DNA of 64,000 nucleotides. Source: Platerodrilus igneus. Lineage: Eukaryota > Arthropoda > Insecta > Coleoptera > Lycidae. The translations under genes and the position numbers were made by a program. The notes under the pieces were generated by a model. It was not told where the DNA came from and did not search any database. It worked only from the letters and a program-made list of their open reading frames with translations. Shown one piece after another: positions 46,772 to 57,314 of the stretch. How positions within the stretch are numbered: position 1 is the first letter of the stretch; each line of letters starts with the position of its first letter. The stretch lies in assembly GCA_036346225.1 (NCBI GenBank), contig JARFIW010001456.1:248001-312000 (forward strand). The letters are read 5' to 3'.

Positions 46772-48086
46772 TTGCCTACTCAACATTCCCCCAAGGTTTC
46801 CCTTGGGGGTAAAACAACATCAGATCTTGACTTAAACTCACATCTCTCACTACATACCACTTCAACATCACAGCTTGACCCTGATTTTCAAAGTCAAATA
46901 AGCGTCGTACTAACACCCTCTGCCCACCCACCAACGACCGAAATACCACGGAACAAAAGATTAAGAGGAAGGCTCAGCCACAACAACCCGGAAGATATGA
47001 AACAGTCTATCTTAGAGCACCTAGAGAACCTAGGGACGGACCTTCTTAACTTTATTGACAACGAACTAGACCCAAGTAACCGTCTAAGCGTAAGGGGCCC
47101 ATAAAACCCTTAGAGATAAGATAATACAATTAATATATTTACAAGCCGAATTAACAGGCGAACATAAATTTATAAAACAACAAAACAACACACTACAAGA
47201 CAAGATAATAGAAACCAAAGTAGAAAACAGCCATCTGAAACAACAATCAATGCTCAATCCAACCATGTCTTCAAACACGTACGCAAACGTGACGGCTATA
47301 CCAACACAGACATACGCCAGCGCTGTAGCACAAAAACCGAAAGCTCCAAAACAAGACGCAATTTCTAAAGCGATCTCGAACCAAAATACAACAGTGTTCA
47401 TAACGTCAAAACGTGGTGAAACACCTAGACAAATTCAAGACATTTTTTCAAAAACAGTAAATCCACTGAAAGACAAAATTAAAATTAAAAACATCCGAAC
47501 AACCAACAAAGCAGTAATTATAGATACTGATAACGAAACCGAGGCGAACAAAACTTTAAACCATGCAACCCTAAAACAAACCCTAAATTGTGAAAAACCA
47601 CGTTAGAAAAAACCCTTAGTTATTATATACGACATACCAACGTACCTGAAAGATCAAGACGTGACAGACTTAATTTATACTCAAAACCTTGAACACCTAA
47701 TTAACAGAGAGTATTTTAATAGGGACTTTCAACTTAGTTTCAAAACAGCACCGAAAAACAAACCGACTCAACATCATGTTGCGACAGTAAGTGGCAAAGT
47801 GAGGAATATATTAATAAATCTAGGGAAACGCTATATCGAATATCGCTGTGTTACAATGAAAGACTTTTTAGTAGTACCCAAATGCCCACGATGTCTCGAT
47901 CTAGAACACGTCACGAAACATTGCATACGCACCACCGATACATGTGAACACTGTGGGGAAGAAGACTCCAAGCACAAAAGGGCAGACTGCCCCAAGCACG
48001 GACAACCCTCAGTTTGCATACCATGCTTAAAACGTAACAAAAAGTGCGCTTCCAACCCTAAAGATTGCCCAACCCACAAAATGTAA
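46772..48086 (+). pseudogene. LINE ORF1 (gag-like, zinc knuckles), one frameshift and one stop
   Basis: ORF1 proteins of R1-like LINEs bind element RNA and form ribonucleoprotein particles. The N-terminal part (46772-47104) is Ser/Thr-rich and low in complexity. After a frame change near 47100 a Gln/Lys-rich, coiled-coil-like stretch follows (IIETKVENSHLKQQ), then a folded region with KIKNIRTTNKAVIIDTD and, past an in-frame TAG at 47604-47606, LVIIYDIPTYLKDQDV. The C-terminus has CPRCLDLEHVTKHC (C-x2-C-x4-H-x4-C), CEHCGEEDSKHKRADC (C-x2-C-x6-H-x4-C) and a third Cys cluster ending CASNPKDC. ORF2 begins 140 bp downstream. Confidence 0.85.
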
Positions 48087-48225
48087 ATGGACAGACTCAT
48101 ACAAAAAACCGACTATGGACAGTAAACCTAACCAAACTAAACACAAACAACCCTCACAAATTCAAAGGGACAAAGCAAGAGCAATCACGTATCGATAACA
48201 TCTTCAACAAACAATACAAGAGAAC

Positions 48226-51200
48226 ATGCACACAAACAAAATAGCAACCCACCCACAAACGGAATACGAACCTACACTCACACACAACACTCTCACACAA
48301 ACACAAGCAACCAGAATGCAGCATAAACACCTATTACCCCTAACGGACGACGGAAAGATCAGAATTGGCCAAATAAATGCCATGCACTGTGCAACTGTAA
48401 TGAAAGAGCTTAGACAACTAGCTGAAATCTTACGATTACATGCACTTTTTATACAGGAACCTTATCTAGTGCAAGGGAAGATTCCAAGCATGCCAGTCAG
48501 GGCAAGACAAATACATACAGGTAGAAACCCACAAACGGCAGTGGTCATTTTTGATCCCATTTGACAATCACGACAATCCAACGATACAGCGGAGAACACT
48601 GCACATGTCTGGAGGTCTCAAACGGCCGGATTGGAAAGTGGGTCTTGGTAACAAGCTACTTCCAGTACAGACTGGATCCCCAGCCGTACATAAACAACAT
48701 ACGCAACATATTATACACTTACAATAACAAACCAATAGTTATTATGGCAGACGTAAATGGAAAATCTCCGATGTGGCACAGTTCCCTCACGGACGAACGC
48801 GGAGAACAAGTCGAAAACTTGATTAACGAACTACAACTCGAAGTAATCAACCTTCCTAATAGCCCATCCACATACAACACCCATGCAGAAACAAGAACAA
48901 ACATAGACGTTACACTGACAAATGGGTTGGCGTACAACTACATACAAGACTGGCAGATATTAGAACACCAAACTGTTAGTGACCACAACCTAATCACGTT
49001 CGACATTGATATGACAACCAGGCCATTTAACACACAACAAAACTTCACCAAAGTACAACGATACAAAATACAAAATGCAAATTGGAACAAACTGAGGGAT
49101 ACATTTGTACCCCCACAAGATATAAGAGCAGATAAAAACGTTCACGAGTATACAAAACTACTCACCAACACAATTATACGCACAATGGAGCAAGTGCTTC
49201 CAAAACAACGGAAAACACGACACACAAAGACAATTCAATGGACAAGACGCTTACAAAACCTAAAAAAGGAAACACAGCGAGCGAGAAAAAGCTACCAAAA
49301 CTCCCTAACACCGGCCGAGAGAGCATACCACCTAACAAATTATCGACAATCAAAAGACATATTCCAAAAAGAACTGACTGACATGAAGAGGAGGTCATGG
49401 GAATTATTCGTGGAAAGACACTTACAGACTGACGCCTGGGGAATACCCTATAAAATCACTCAGGGTAAAATCAAACCACAGATGACTTATTCAACTTTAA
49501 TAAAGCAAGACGGTACATACACAAAAGACTAGGGTGAAACTGCGACACTATTATTACAAAACACTTTTGCCTGATGACAACGTTCCAGACGACACTAACG
49601 AACAACGACTCAGACGACAAGGAGTAATCGACAGAAACCATGTAGGTAACCGACCATGGAACAGACAAGACGACAACTTAGATCCTTTCACAGAACACGA
49701 AGTGAAATACGCACTATGCCAATCGAAGAGCAGGAAAGCATCTGGACCGGACGGAATTCTTGCGGAGATTGGCATAACGCTACAAGATAAATTAACACCG
49801 ACGCTAACAGCACTGTACAATGAATGCATACGACAAGCTGTTTTTCCGAACATCTGGAAACAGGCGAATGTCGTGATTATCCCTAAAGGGAAAGGTAAAG
49901 ACCTCAAACAACCGGGCCCTTACCGACCCATATGCCTTTTGAACACACTAGAAAAAACGTATGAAAAACTATTATGTAAACGAATGCAGGACCACAGACA
50001 GCTCACAGGAGTACATCCAAGACAATACGGCTTTACAGAAAACAAGTCGACCGAGGACGCCATAAACCAAGCAATACAATCCATCAAGCGATCACACAAA
50101 AAATATGTCCTATTAATATTAGTAGACATAGAAGGCGCATTTAATAACCTTTGGTGGCCTTCACTTTTTACAAGACTTACGACCATAAACTGTCCATCAC
50201 AACTATACCACTCTTTCAGGAGTTACTGCAGGGACAGGTATGTAATTCTACAAAGCACGGAGAGCATTACCAACCATATAAATAAAGGTTGCCCGCAGGG
50301 GTCCATATGCGGACCCCTATTTTGGAATATTGTAATGGATGAACTCGTGGAAAAGCTGGACACCGTTGACGAAGTGTTGTCGACGATTTCATACGCTGAC
50401 GACATCTTGCTGGTGGTTGAAGACAATTCCAGAAGGGAAATCGAACGTAAAGCTAACATCGGTCTTACCCATACACAAACTTGGTGCAAAACCAACAAAA
50501 TGACCATAACACCACAAAAAACTACATACCTTGTGATGAAAGAAACCCTGGCAAGGGACCCCACCATCAAACTAGACGGTGTAAATATAAGTAGAACACA
50601 AAACACAAAATATCTGGGCTTAACATTAGACGAAAAACAGAATTACTCTGCACATATAAACACCGTCTGTGCAAGTGCAACTTCTGCAATGCAGAACATT
50701 GCAACGCTGGCCCAAAGGACTTATAAGATACCACTTAATTGCGTAAGGCTATATTTCAACAGTGTGCTCGGTGCTATGGTATCATACGCTGCGAGCGCGT
50801 GGGGACATCGCCTTAACACAATCAAACCTAGACAAAAAATTAACAGTACACAACGAAGTGTTTTACTGCGACTGACGGGGGCTTATGGGACTACCGCACA
50901 TGATGCACTTTATGTACTGGTGGGAACTATGCCCTTGGACCTAGTAGTGAAACAGCGAGCTGCAATATACATTCTTACACACAATGACAACCAACAACTA
51001 CAACGCATCTTAAACACAAACCAACTGCCCACGACAAAGACGGAAATAAAGAACTTCTTACTTGCAGAATGGCAGACAAGATGGAATCAAAGCACAACCG
51101 GTAGAAGGATATACGCAATGATCCCAAATATTAAAGACCGCCTAAAAGCCAAATACCTGGTGCCCAGTCGGGGATTTATTCATTACCTAACTGGCCACGG

Positions 51201-51450
51201 ACCCTACCCAACATACAGAGAACGCATGAACTTAGTTGACAACAACATATGCACGTGCGGAGAAATAGGTACACCGGAACATGTAGTATTCGAGTGTAAT
51301 GACTTACAACCGTACCTCTTCGCACATAGACAAACATTATTAAACAAGACCCTACATCAGATGATTTGGAACGAAAATCTTTTTCCACACTTAAATGCAC
51401 TCACACAAAAAACCACGGCACTCATTCGCCAACGTTATCTTGACGGATAA
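48226..51450 (+). pseudogene. LINE ORF2: APE endonuclease and reverse transcriptase
   Basis: The endonuclease starts IRIGQINAMHCATVMKEL and continues LFIQEPYLV. A frame change near 48555 leads to KPIVIMADVNGKSPMWHS, TNIDVTLTNGLAYN and TVSDHNLITFDI. A TAG at 49531-49533 (normally a Trp position, by context) and a frame change near 49560 precede the 638-codon RT frame. RT blocks: SGPDGILAEI, NVVIIPKGKGK, GPYRPICLLNTLEKTYEKLL, YGFTENKSTEDAIN, LVDIEGAFNNLWWP, GCPQGSICGPLFW, ISYADDILLVVE (catalytic YADD) and TKYLGLTLDE. The C-terminal knuckle is CTCGEIGTPEHVVFEC. The RT active site is preserved, while endonuclease and RT no longer share a frame. Confidence 0.9.
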
Positions 51451-51622
51451 AAGACACAAACAAAACTACCCGGACAGAGACAAAAAAGTACCACCTCTCC
51501 TCGAACCGAGGCTCTGCCCCGGAGACCGGAGACCGATCTGCTGGAATTCCAAGAGCTCTGCTCTTGACGACCAGAAGCAACAAGATCAAACCATCAACCC
51601 GACATTGAAACGATCCAACCGC

Positions 51623-51657
51623 CTAATATGTAGAATTTGCATGCTTCTACATATTAG
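51623..51657 (+). promoter_or_regulatory. Conserved 3' UTR hairpin of R1-like LINE, copy 1
   Basis: A perfect 13-bp stem CTAATATGTAGAA/TTCTACATATTAG encloses the 9-nt loop TTTGCATGC. The same stem and loop occur in the copy at 22255-22289. Such structures can be recognised by the element's own RT, but this is inference. Confidence 0.7.
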
Positions 51658-51963
51658 CAACCCTGCCTCTAACAAATATTAACCAACAGTAGTAGTATAA
51701 GTTAACTTTAAGTAGTAGTATAAGTTAATTTCAAGTAGTAGAGTAGGGAATTTCTTTTCTTTTTAACTAACGCTAAATTTTAAGAACTTGCACATACCTA
51801 AGGCAAACAATACAGCAAACAAATCCTTTCCTCTGAAAGAACCTAATTTTTATTTATGTAATAGCTTAAGTTCAAACATGTACAAAATTATAATTCAATC
51901 CAATATTTTAGTAACCTGGGCAAACATAAACACAAATTAACATTTCAAATACACTTCACGCAT

Positions 51964-51995
<32 letters not shown>

Positions 51996-52077
51996 ACACA
52001 CACACACACACACACACACATAAACACACAAAACACCTCTTATGCACTGTGCAAACACAAAACACCATTCAAACACT

Positions 52078-52263
52078 TACATTGCCTTTTCAACATCTGG
52101 ATTTCCGGCTGCCGATGGTTCAGACTGATAAGGCAACATCCGTCGAGCGTTCCTCTTTGACGATTGGGATATCCGGCTTTCGATGGTCCTGGTCCTAAAG
52201 GGAGAACGTAACACGGATACCAACATCACACACAACACACATACACACAACTGTCTCTCTCTT

Positions 52264-52296
<33 letters not shown>

Positions 52297-52800
52297 ACAC
52301 ACACACACACACACACACACCTAAGCACACGCTTCCATTGCCTTTTCAACATCTGGATTTCCGGCTGCCGATGGTCCAGACTGATAAGGCAACATCCGTC
52401 GAGCGTTCCTCTTTGACGATTGGGATATCCGGTTTCCGATGGTCCTGGTTCTAAAGGGGGAACATAACACGGATACCAACATCACACACAACACACATAC
52501 ACACAACTCTCTCTCACTTTCTCTCTCTCACACACACACACACTCAAACACACACACACACTTAAACACACGCTTCCATTGCCTTTTCAACATCTGGATT
52601 TCCGGCTGCCGATGGTCCGGACTGACAAGGCAATGTCCGTTGTGCGTTCTTCCTTGACGACTGGGATATCCGGCTGCCGATGGTCCTGGTCCTAGAGGGG
52701 GAACGTAACACGGACCAACATCACACACAACACACATACACACAACCATCCCCCACACACACATACACACATAACACATGACGGTTACTTTCTGTGGGGA
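52078..52800 (+). repeat. Three tandem ~240-bp units in LINE 3' UTR
   Basis: Each unit starts TTGCCTTTTCAACATCTGG, carries CCGGCTGCCGATGGTCC, GATATCCGG and a GAACGTAACACGGA block, then CACACACAACACACATACAC and a CT/CA-rich tract. Units start near 52083, 52339 and 52580. The copy at 21.4-21.9 kb has two units, so unit number varies between copies. Confidence 0.85.
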
Positions 52801-52847
52801 AGTCAGGTCTGCTTAAATTTTAGGTAGTAGACTACTGAAACGTTGGA

Positions 52848-52877
52848 ACAAATAAATAAATAAAATAAAAATAAATC
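52848..52877 (+). repeat. 3' tail (AATAAATA type) of LINE
   Basis: An A/T-only tail directly after the ACTGAAACGTTGGAAC end sequence that is shared with the copy at 21361. Confidence 0.75.
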
Positions 52878-53099
52878 CCTAACAATTTTGCTTGTGTTCC
52901 CTTTCCTTGACGCTCCACATAGCTGGAAAACTCTCTCGAATTGTCACCGTTCTGCTGCTCACCTTGTTTCGCCCAGAGGCGAAGGTAAATAGGTGTTGAT
53001 TCCGCGAGGTCTACTGTTAGAATTCTTTATGAGGTATTTTTCTTAATGTGACTATATCTCCAATGTTTTAATAAATAATAATGATAATAATAATAATAA
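52878..53099 (+). mobile_element. Possible LINE 3' end with (TAA)n tail
   Basis: An otherwise unassigned 190-bp stretch ends in AATAATAATGATAATAATAATAATAAC at 53068-53099 and abuts a CA-rich region. This looks like the 3' end of another non-LTR element inserted next to CA repeats. No coding part is present, so the call is tentative. Confidence 0.35.
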
Positions 53100-53500
53100 C
53101 ACACACACGTGCCTACGCACACACATATATACACATACGAACACGGTGCAACAACCCCTGATATCTGCGTGCCGAAGGGCCAGGGTTGTACGTTACGAAC
53201 GCGAACGATGTAGTTTCTGAATTGTGTTGCCGATGGTCGAAACTGAATAAAAATTACAAGTAAAAACACAGCACAAATAAAACACACTTTCGTACCGACA
53301 CGTACACACGTACATACTTGCGACAGCACACACACACACACGCGCGCGCGCACCACATACACGCATACGCACAAACATAGAAAGAAAACACACAAACACA
53401 TTCAAACAACAACCAAAACGCAACTGCGCCGACATTGTTTCAACTGGGTCAGGCATGCTTAAATTGTCAGACAGCATAAAAATAAATAATGTACTTTAAA
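53100..53500 (+). mobile_element. Older 3' UTR fragment related to the R1-like LINE
   Basis: CA-rich blocks alternate with GATATCTGCGTGCCGAAGGG, GTTGCCGATGGTCGAAACTG and a TGCTTAAATTGTCAGACAGC end followed by AAATAAATAATG. These resemble the CCGATGGTCC, GATATCCGG and TGCTTAAATTTTAGGTAG blocks of the LINE just upstream. It is a diverged copy of the same 3' UTR type. Confidence 0.55.
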
Positions 53501-54439
53501 TAATTAAATAATTTTCTGATTTGGAAATCTATGCAAAAATACCAAGTGTTTTAAATTAAATACAACGTACAAAACGCTTTTATAAATTTTTAAGAACTTC
53601 TTAAGGCATAAAGAGCTTAAGAACTAAAACCGATATTGTAAACCACAATTTCTTCTACAAGCACTAAAATGTTGTTTCAATAAATATATTGTTCAGAGAA
53701 ACAGTTGCTTAAAATTTGAACAAAGAAAATCAATGCTGTTTAACTTCTGCAAGAAAATTTCTAACTTTGAAATAATTTTTGACTTTCTATTTATCTTTAA
53801 CAAGATAAATTCGCCCTTCAAATTACAAAAAATTCAGGTAAAGCTACAAGGCCTTTAGTTTAATAAATTATCTAAAAGTTAATATTTAATTTATGCTGTT
53901 AGTTGCCTTTGAAAAGTTTCTTATAAAATTTTAATTGAAAACCAGAAACTTTTAGCTAATGTCAACATAAAAGGATAAGGTAATTTAGTGTTAAAGTTTT
54001 GAAAAGAAAGTTACTGTTTTAAATAAAAATAATCATTACCTAAGTTTTAGTTGTTAAATCTAAATTTAAGAAAAACTAATATAATTTATTACACACCAGA
54101 TACATCCTGCCGTTTGCTATTAGACAGCTTCACACTCGCTCTGCTGGCCTCCCGTTTAAGAGGAGATCTAGGCCAAAGTAGAATGTTGCTCTCATTGGAA
54201 ACTAAACCCTGCCCCATAAGAGCTCAGCCACCAGGACTCCTTCATCCCTCAGCAAGGGTCTTTAAGCATGGCACCAATATGCGCGCAACCTTTAAAACCC
54301 TGTGTAACCCGACCTCTAAGCTACACTAAAGGAAAGAAAGATGGAAATTGACGTGGGATATGTAGCACAAAGAAGGGATTGCTGTATCTCGTCACATTGA
54401 ATAAATGTGACGAGTCGAGTAAGACCTGAATGGAGACAA
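53501..54439. other. No gene recognised; perfect hairpin at 54388-54414
   Basis: The left part is AT-rich. A GC-richer part (54110-54330) has a 92-codon frame without motifs. CTCGTCACATT-GAATA-AATGTGACGAG at 54388-54414 is a perfect 11-bp stem, just upstream of the next LINE's truncation point. Confidence 0.5.
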
Positions 54440-54442
54440 TAG

Positions 54443-55105
54443 GTGAGAGTGCTGTATTCCACCACATTTAAAGACAGCGTACCCTGGTGGACCCGGGAAC
54501 TAACCACCAAGCGGGCAGAAACGCGTAACCTAAGGCGCCGCTATCAACGCGCCTCGGGAGATATAAGAGAACAACGGAGAATAGAATATAATCAAAGTTA
54601 CCGCGAATATAAAATATTAATAGAAGAAACGCGAACGAATAAATTTAAAGAATTCTGCACGCAAAACTCAGAGAAAGAACCCTGGGGAACCGCATACCGC
54701 GTAATTAGAGGAAAACAACAAAAAATCGCGCTCAGTAATATAAAGAAAACAAATGGCGAATACACGGAAGGTTTTAAAACCACAGCGGAATATTTACTAG
54801 AGAAATTTTTCCCATCGATAATCCCGGGGGGGGATGAAGGGTCGCACGATTTAGTACGTCGGGAAGCTGCAGAGGCGCAAGGAACAGGTGCCGATAAGGC
54901 AATCCTAGTTCACGAGGTCGTCAGGGCTCTTAGGAGGATGAACCCTAAGAAGGCACCGGGGCATGATGGAATCACTTCAGACGCAGCTCTGCAGGCGTGC
55001 CTGTTAGCCCCGTGTGTCTTTGTTGGGTTGTTTAATCTTTGTTTAGAAAGGGCGTTTTCCGCGTTGCTGGAAAATCCAGAATGTGAAATTTATACCCAAA
55101 CCTAA
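54443..55105 (+). pseudogene. LINE ORF2 linker and start of RT, frameshifted end
   Basis: 220 codons with a basic, charged linker (WWTRELTTKRAETRNLRRRY) and the first RT block ALRRMNPKKAPGHDGITSDA. It then runs out of frame at LLENPECEIYTQT. The nucleotides beyond still encode VKFIPKPK and GSYRPISLLPVLGKV in two other frames, so two small indels between about 55067 and 55110 separate it from the long frame that follows. Confidence 0.85.
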
Positions 55106-55147
55106 AAGGCGGATGCGTCAGATCCGGGCAGCTACCGTCCAATTAGT

Positions 55148-57196
55148 TTGCTACCGGTGCTGGGGAAAGTTTTAGATCGCGTTATGACTACGCGTGTTGA
55201 GCACCTAGTGCGAGACAACGGCGGTTTTAATAACCGACAGTTTGGTTTCGTGGATGGCAAGTCGACTATCGACGCGTTAGAGTTCGTTGTCGGGGAAATT
55301 AAGCAGGCAAGAGATGCTAAAGAGTACTGTGTCGTTGTTGCTTTGGACATTTCAGGAGCATTTGATGCTGCCTGGTGGCCATTAATCGTTTGCAAGTTAG
55401 ATCGTAGGGGTTGTCCGCGAAACTTGATGTCTTTGGTCAAGAGCTATTTCTCGGGGCGATTGGCACAGGTTGAAATTCCGGGTGAAGTTCTGTCGCGTGA
55501 GGTGGAAAGGGGATGCCCGCAAGGGTCATGTTCTGGTCCCACATTTTGGAAGTTGTTGTATGAGAGCATCTTTAGGGTCAAGTTGCCCGCAGGATGCTCA
55601 ATCGTTGGGTTTGCAGATGACACACTTTTAATTGTAAGATCGAGATTGTTAATGGATATGCGCACAAAACCGAACGAGGCGCTTAATAAATTACACGAAT
55701 GGTCGCAGGCGGTAAAATTAAAATTTAACACGGCGAAGTCAGAGGCGCTTTATTTCGGCACGAAACCAGGACAGAGACCTCCTAGGTTAGAGCTAGGAGG
55801 AGAAAATCCGTTTAAAGATTGTATTACCTACCTCGGCGTCAAGATCGACAATAAATTAAATTGGAAAGCGCACGTACAATACGTAAAAAGTAAGGGCGGC
55901 GAAATATCAAATAAAATTATGGCGGCGGCTAAAATAAAGTGGGGTTTCAGGGGCGAATCGCTGAGGACGGTTTATGCCGGAGCAATTGAGCCGGCAATAC
56001 TGTACGCAGCTTCTGTATGGGCAGAAGGTTGTAAAGTCCGGGAGATGCGTCAATTGACGAGCGTACAACGCATAACCGCGGTAAAAGCGGCGAGGGCGTA
56101 CAGGACCACTTCCACAGAGGCTGTCCTGGTGATCAGTAGGACTCTCCCTATCGAATATGTCGTTAGGGAGATTAGAGATAGACGATTAATAAATATAGGA
56201 AAAGGGCGCGAAATTATCGAAGATCTTAATCTTGGTAATAGGGAAATTGCAAGAAAGATCGTTGTATCTGAGTTGGGGCACCCGGCTGATATTAGAGGAA
56301 TCGAGTTTGTCGAAGGTGATGAGGACGCGATGGGTATCAGAATTTATACGGACGGTTCACGTATGGACGATGGGCAAGCAGGCGCGGCGTTTGTCGTGTA
56401 TAAGCAGGAAAGGGAGGTGTTTCGGTTTCAAACCAAACTCGCGAACTGGAGCACTATCTTCCAGTGCGAATTGGTAGCCATACGAGAGGCTATCGATTAC
56501 GTAATAAACCATACGGGCAGAGACGAGTATTATATAATCAGTGATAGTAAATCGGCGCTAACGGCTTTAACAAACATGAACACCTCGACAGATCTCCAAG
56601 CGGACGTCTGGAGGATAGCGCGTACGCCGCTCGAGTTTCGACGTTTAAAGTTCTGTTGGGTTAGGTCGCACAATGGTAACGTAGAAAACGATAGGGCTGA
56701 CGAATTAGCTAAAGAGGCCGCGACGGGCGACTTTCGAATATCACATTCGTCGATACCGAGGTCTTTAATCAAAAGAAAGCTTCGCGAAAAATCAATTCGA
56801 CAATGGGAAGAGAGGTGGAACAACGCTGCCACGGGCAGGTTGACCCACAAATTCATACCGAGCATAGAAGCTAGAGGTAGGATCGAGGTCAAGCTCGATC
56901 ACAAAATGGTGCAGTTGATAACAGGGCACGGCGCCCTAAAGGCGTATTTACAAAGGTTCGGACTAACCAACAGCGACCGCTGCGAATGCGGTGAGGGCGC
57001 GGAAAGCGCAGAGCACGTGCTCTTCGACTGCCCGCTTGAGGCGGGAAATCGAGGGTTGGCTGATAGCAAACTAGCTATCCTAGGTCTGGCATGGCCAAAG
57101 AGCCTAGAGGAAGTCGGGGAAGTGGTTAACCAGAAGGCGTTCTGGACAGCCTTAAAAGAATTCGCGGGAAGGGTCGCGAGATTAGACAATCAATGA
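55148..57196 (+). CDS. LINE reverse transcriptase with RNase H (682-codon open frame)
   Basis: RT blocks in order: LPVLGKVLDRVMTTR (residues 2-16), FGFVDGKSTIDALEFV, VVALDISGAFDAAWWPLI, ERGCPQGSCSGPTFW, VGFADDTLLIVRSR (catalytic FADD near residue 155) and ITYLGVKIDNKLNWKAH. RNase H spans about 397-530: IRIYTDGSRMDDG (Asp), FQCELVAIREAID (Glu), YIISDSKSALTAL (Asp) and ENDRADELAKEAA (Asp), so all four acidic residues are present. The C-terminal knuckle is CECGEGAESAEHVLFDC near 613-629. An RNase H after RT fits I, LOA or Outcast-type LINEs. The first Met is internal to the RT, not a native start. Confidence 0.9.
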   Translation: MLPVLGKVLDRVMTTRVEHLVRDNGGFNNRQFGFVDGKSTIDALEFVVGEIKQARDAKEYCVVVALDISGAFDAAWWPLIVCKLDRRGCPRNLMSLVKSYFSGRLAQVEIPGEVLSREVERGCPQGSCSGPTFWKLLYESIFRVKLPAGCSIVGFADDTLLIVRSRLLMDMRTKPNEALNKLHEWSQAVKLKFNTAKSEALYFGTKPGQRPPRLELGGENPFKDCITYLGVKIDNKLNWKAHVQYVKSKGGEISNKIMAAAKIKWGFRGESLRTVYAGAIEPAILYAASVWAEGCKVREMRQLTSVQRITAVKAARAYRTTSTEAVLVISRTLPIEYVVREIRDRRLINIGKGREIIEDLNLGNREIARKIVVSELGHPADIRGIEFVEGDEDAMGIRIYTDGSRMDDGQAGAAFVVYKQEREVFRFQTKLANWSTIFQCELVAIREAIDYVINHTGRDEYYIISDSKSALTALTNMNTSTDLQADVWRIARTPLEFRRLKFCWVRSHNGNVENDRADELAKEAATGDFRISHSSIPRSLIKRKLREKSIRQWEERWNNAATGRLTHKFIPSIEARGRIEVKLDHKMVQLITGHGALKAYLQRFGLTNSDRCECGEGAESAEHVLFDCPLEAGNRGLADSKLAILGLAWPKSLEEVGEVVNQKAFWTALKEFAGRVARLDNQ

Positions 57197-57314
57197 CAAC
57201 CGCGTGTAATAATTCGGTGGGGTTGGTGGGAGGATTGAAAAATTTTAGATTGACTTGGCGTGAGTAAGGATACGAGCATAACCAAAACCTGATATTAAAA
57301 AAAAAAAAAAAAAG

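Larger units (their letters stand above)
46772..52877 (+). mobile_element. R1-like LINE with ORF1, ORF2, 3' UTR and tail
   Basis: Order: ORF1 (gag-like, 46772-48086), ORF2 (endonuclease and RT, 48226-51450), 3' UTR (51451-52847) with a hairpin and three roughly 240-bp tandem units, and an AATAAATA tail at 52848-52877. ORF2 ends in a C-x-C...H...C knuckle and has no RNase H, which fits R1-like rather than I-like elements. At least two frame changes and two stops inactivate it, but the RT half is open for 638 codons. The 5'-truncated copy at 21.3-23.0 kb and the fragments at 30.7 and 44 kb belong to the same or a close family. Confidence 0.9.
54440..57314 (+). mobile_element. RNase H-bearing LINE (I/LOA/R1 group), 5'-truncated
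   Basis: Starts within the linker after the endonuclease (the endonuclease is missing), continues through RT, RNase H and a C-terminal Cys/His knuckle, and ends in A18 at 57297-57314. Base composition is clearly richer in GC than the surroundings (many CG dinucleotides). This suggests a younger insertion or a family with different codon use. Frame changes occur only around 55067-55110. Confidence 0.9.

Noticed and set aside
52077..52779. Frames rich in CVCVCVC or THTHTH on both strands (also at 21.4-21.9, 30.3-30.6 and 53.0-53.5 kb)
   Set aside because: They are read-through of CA/GT and CT/GA tracts in LINE 3' UTRs, not proteins.
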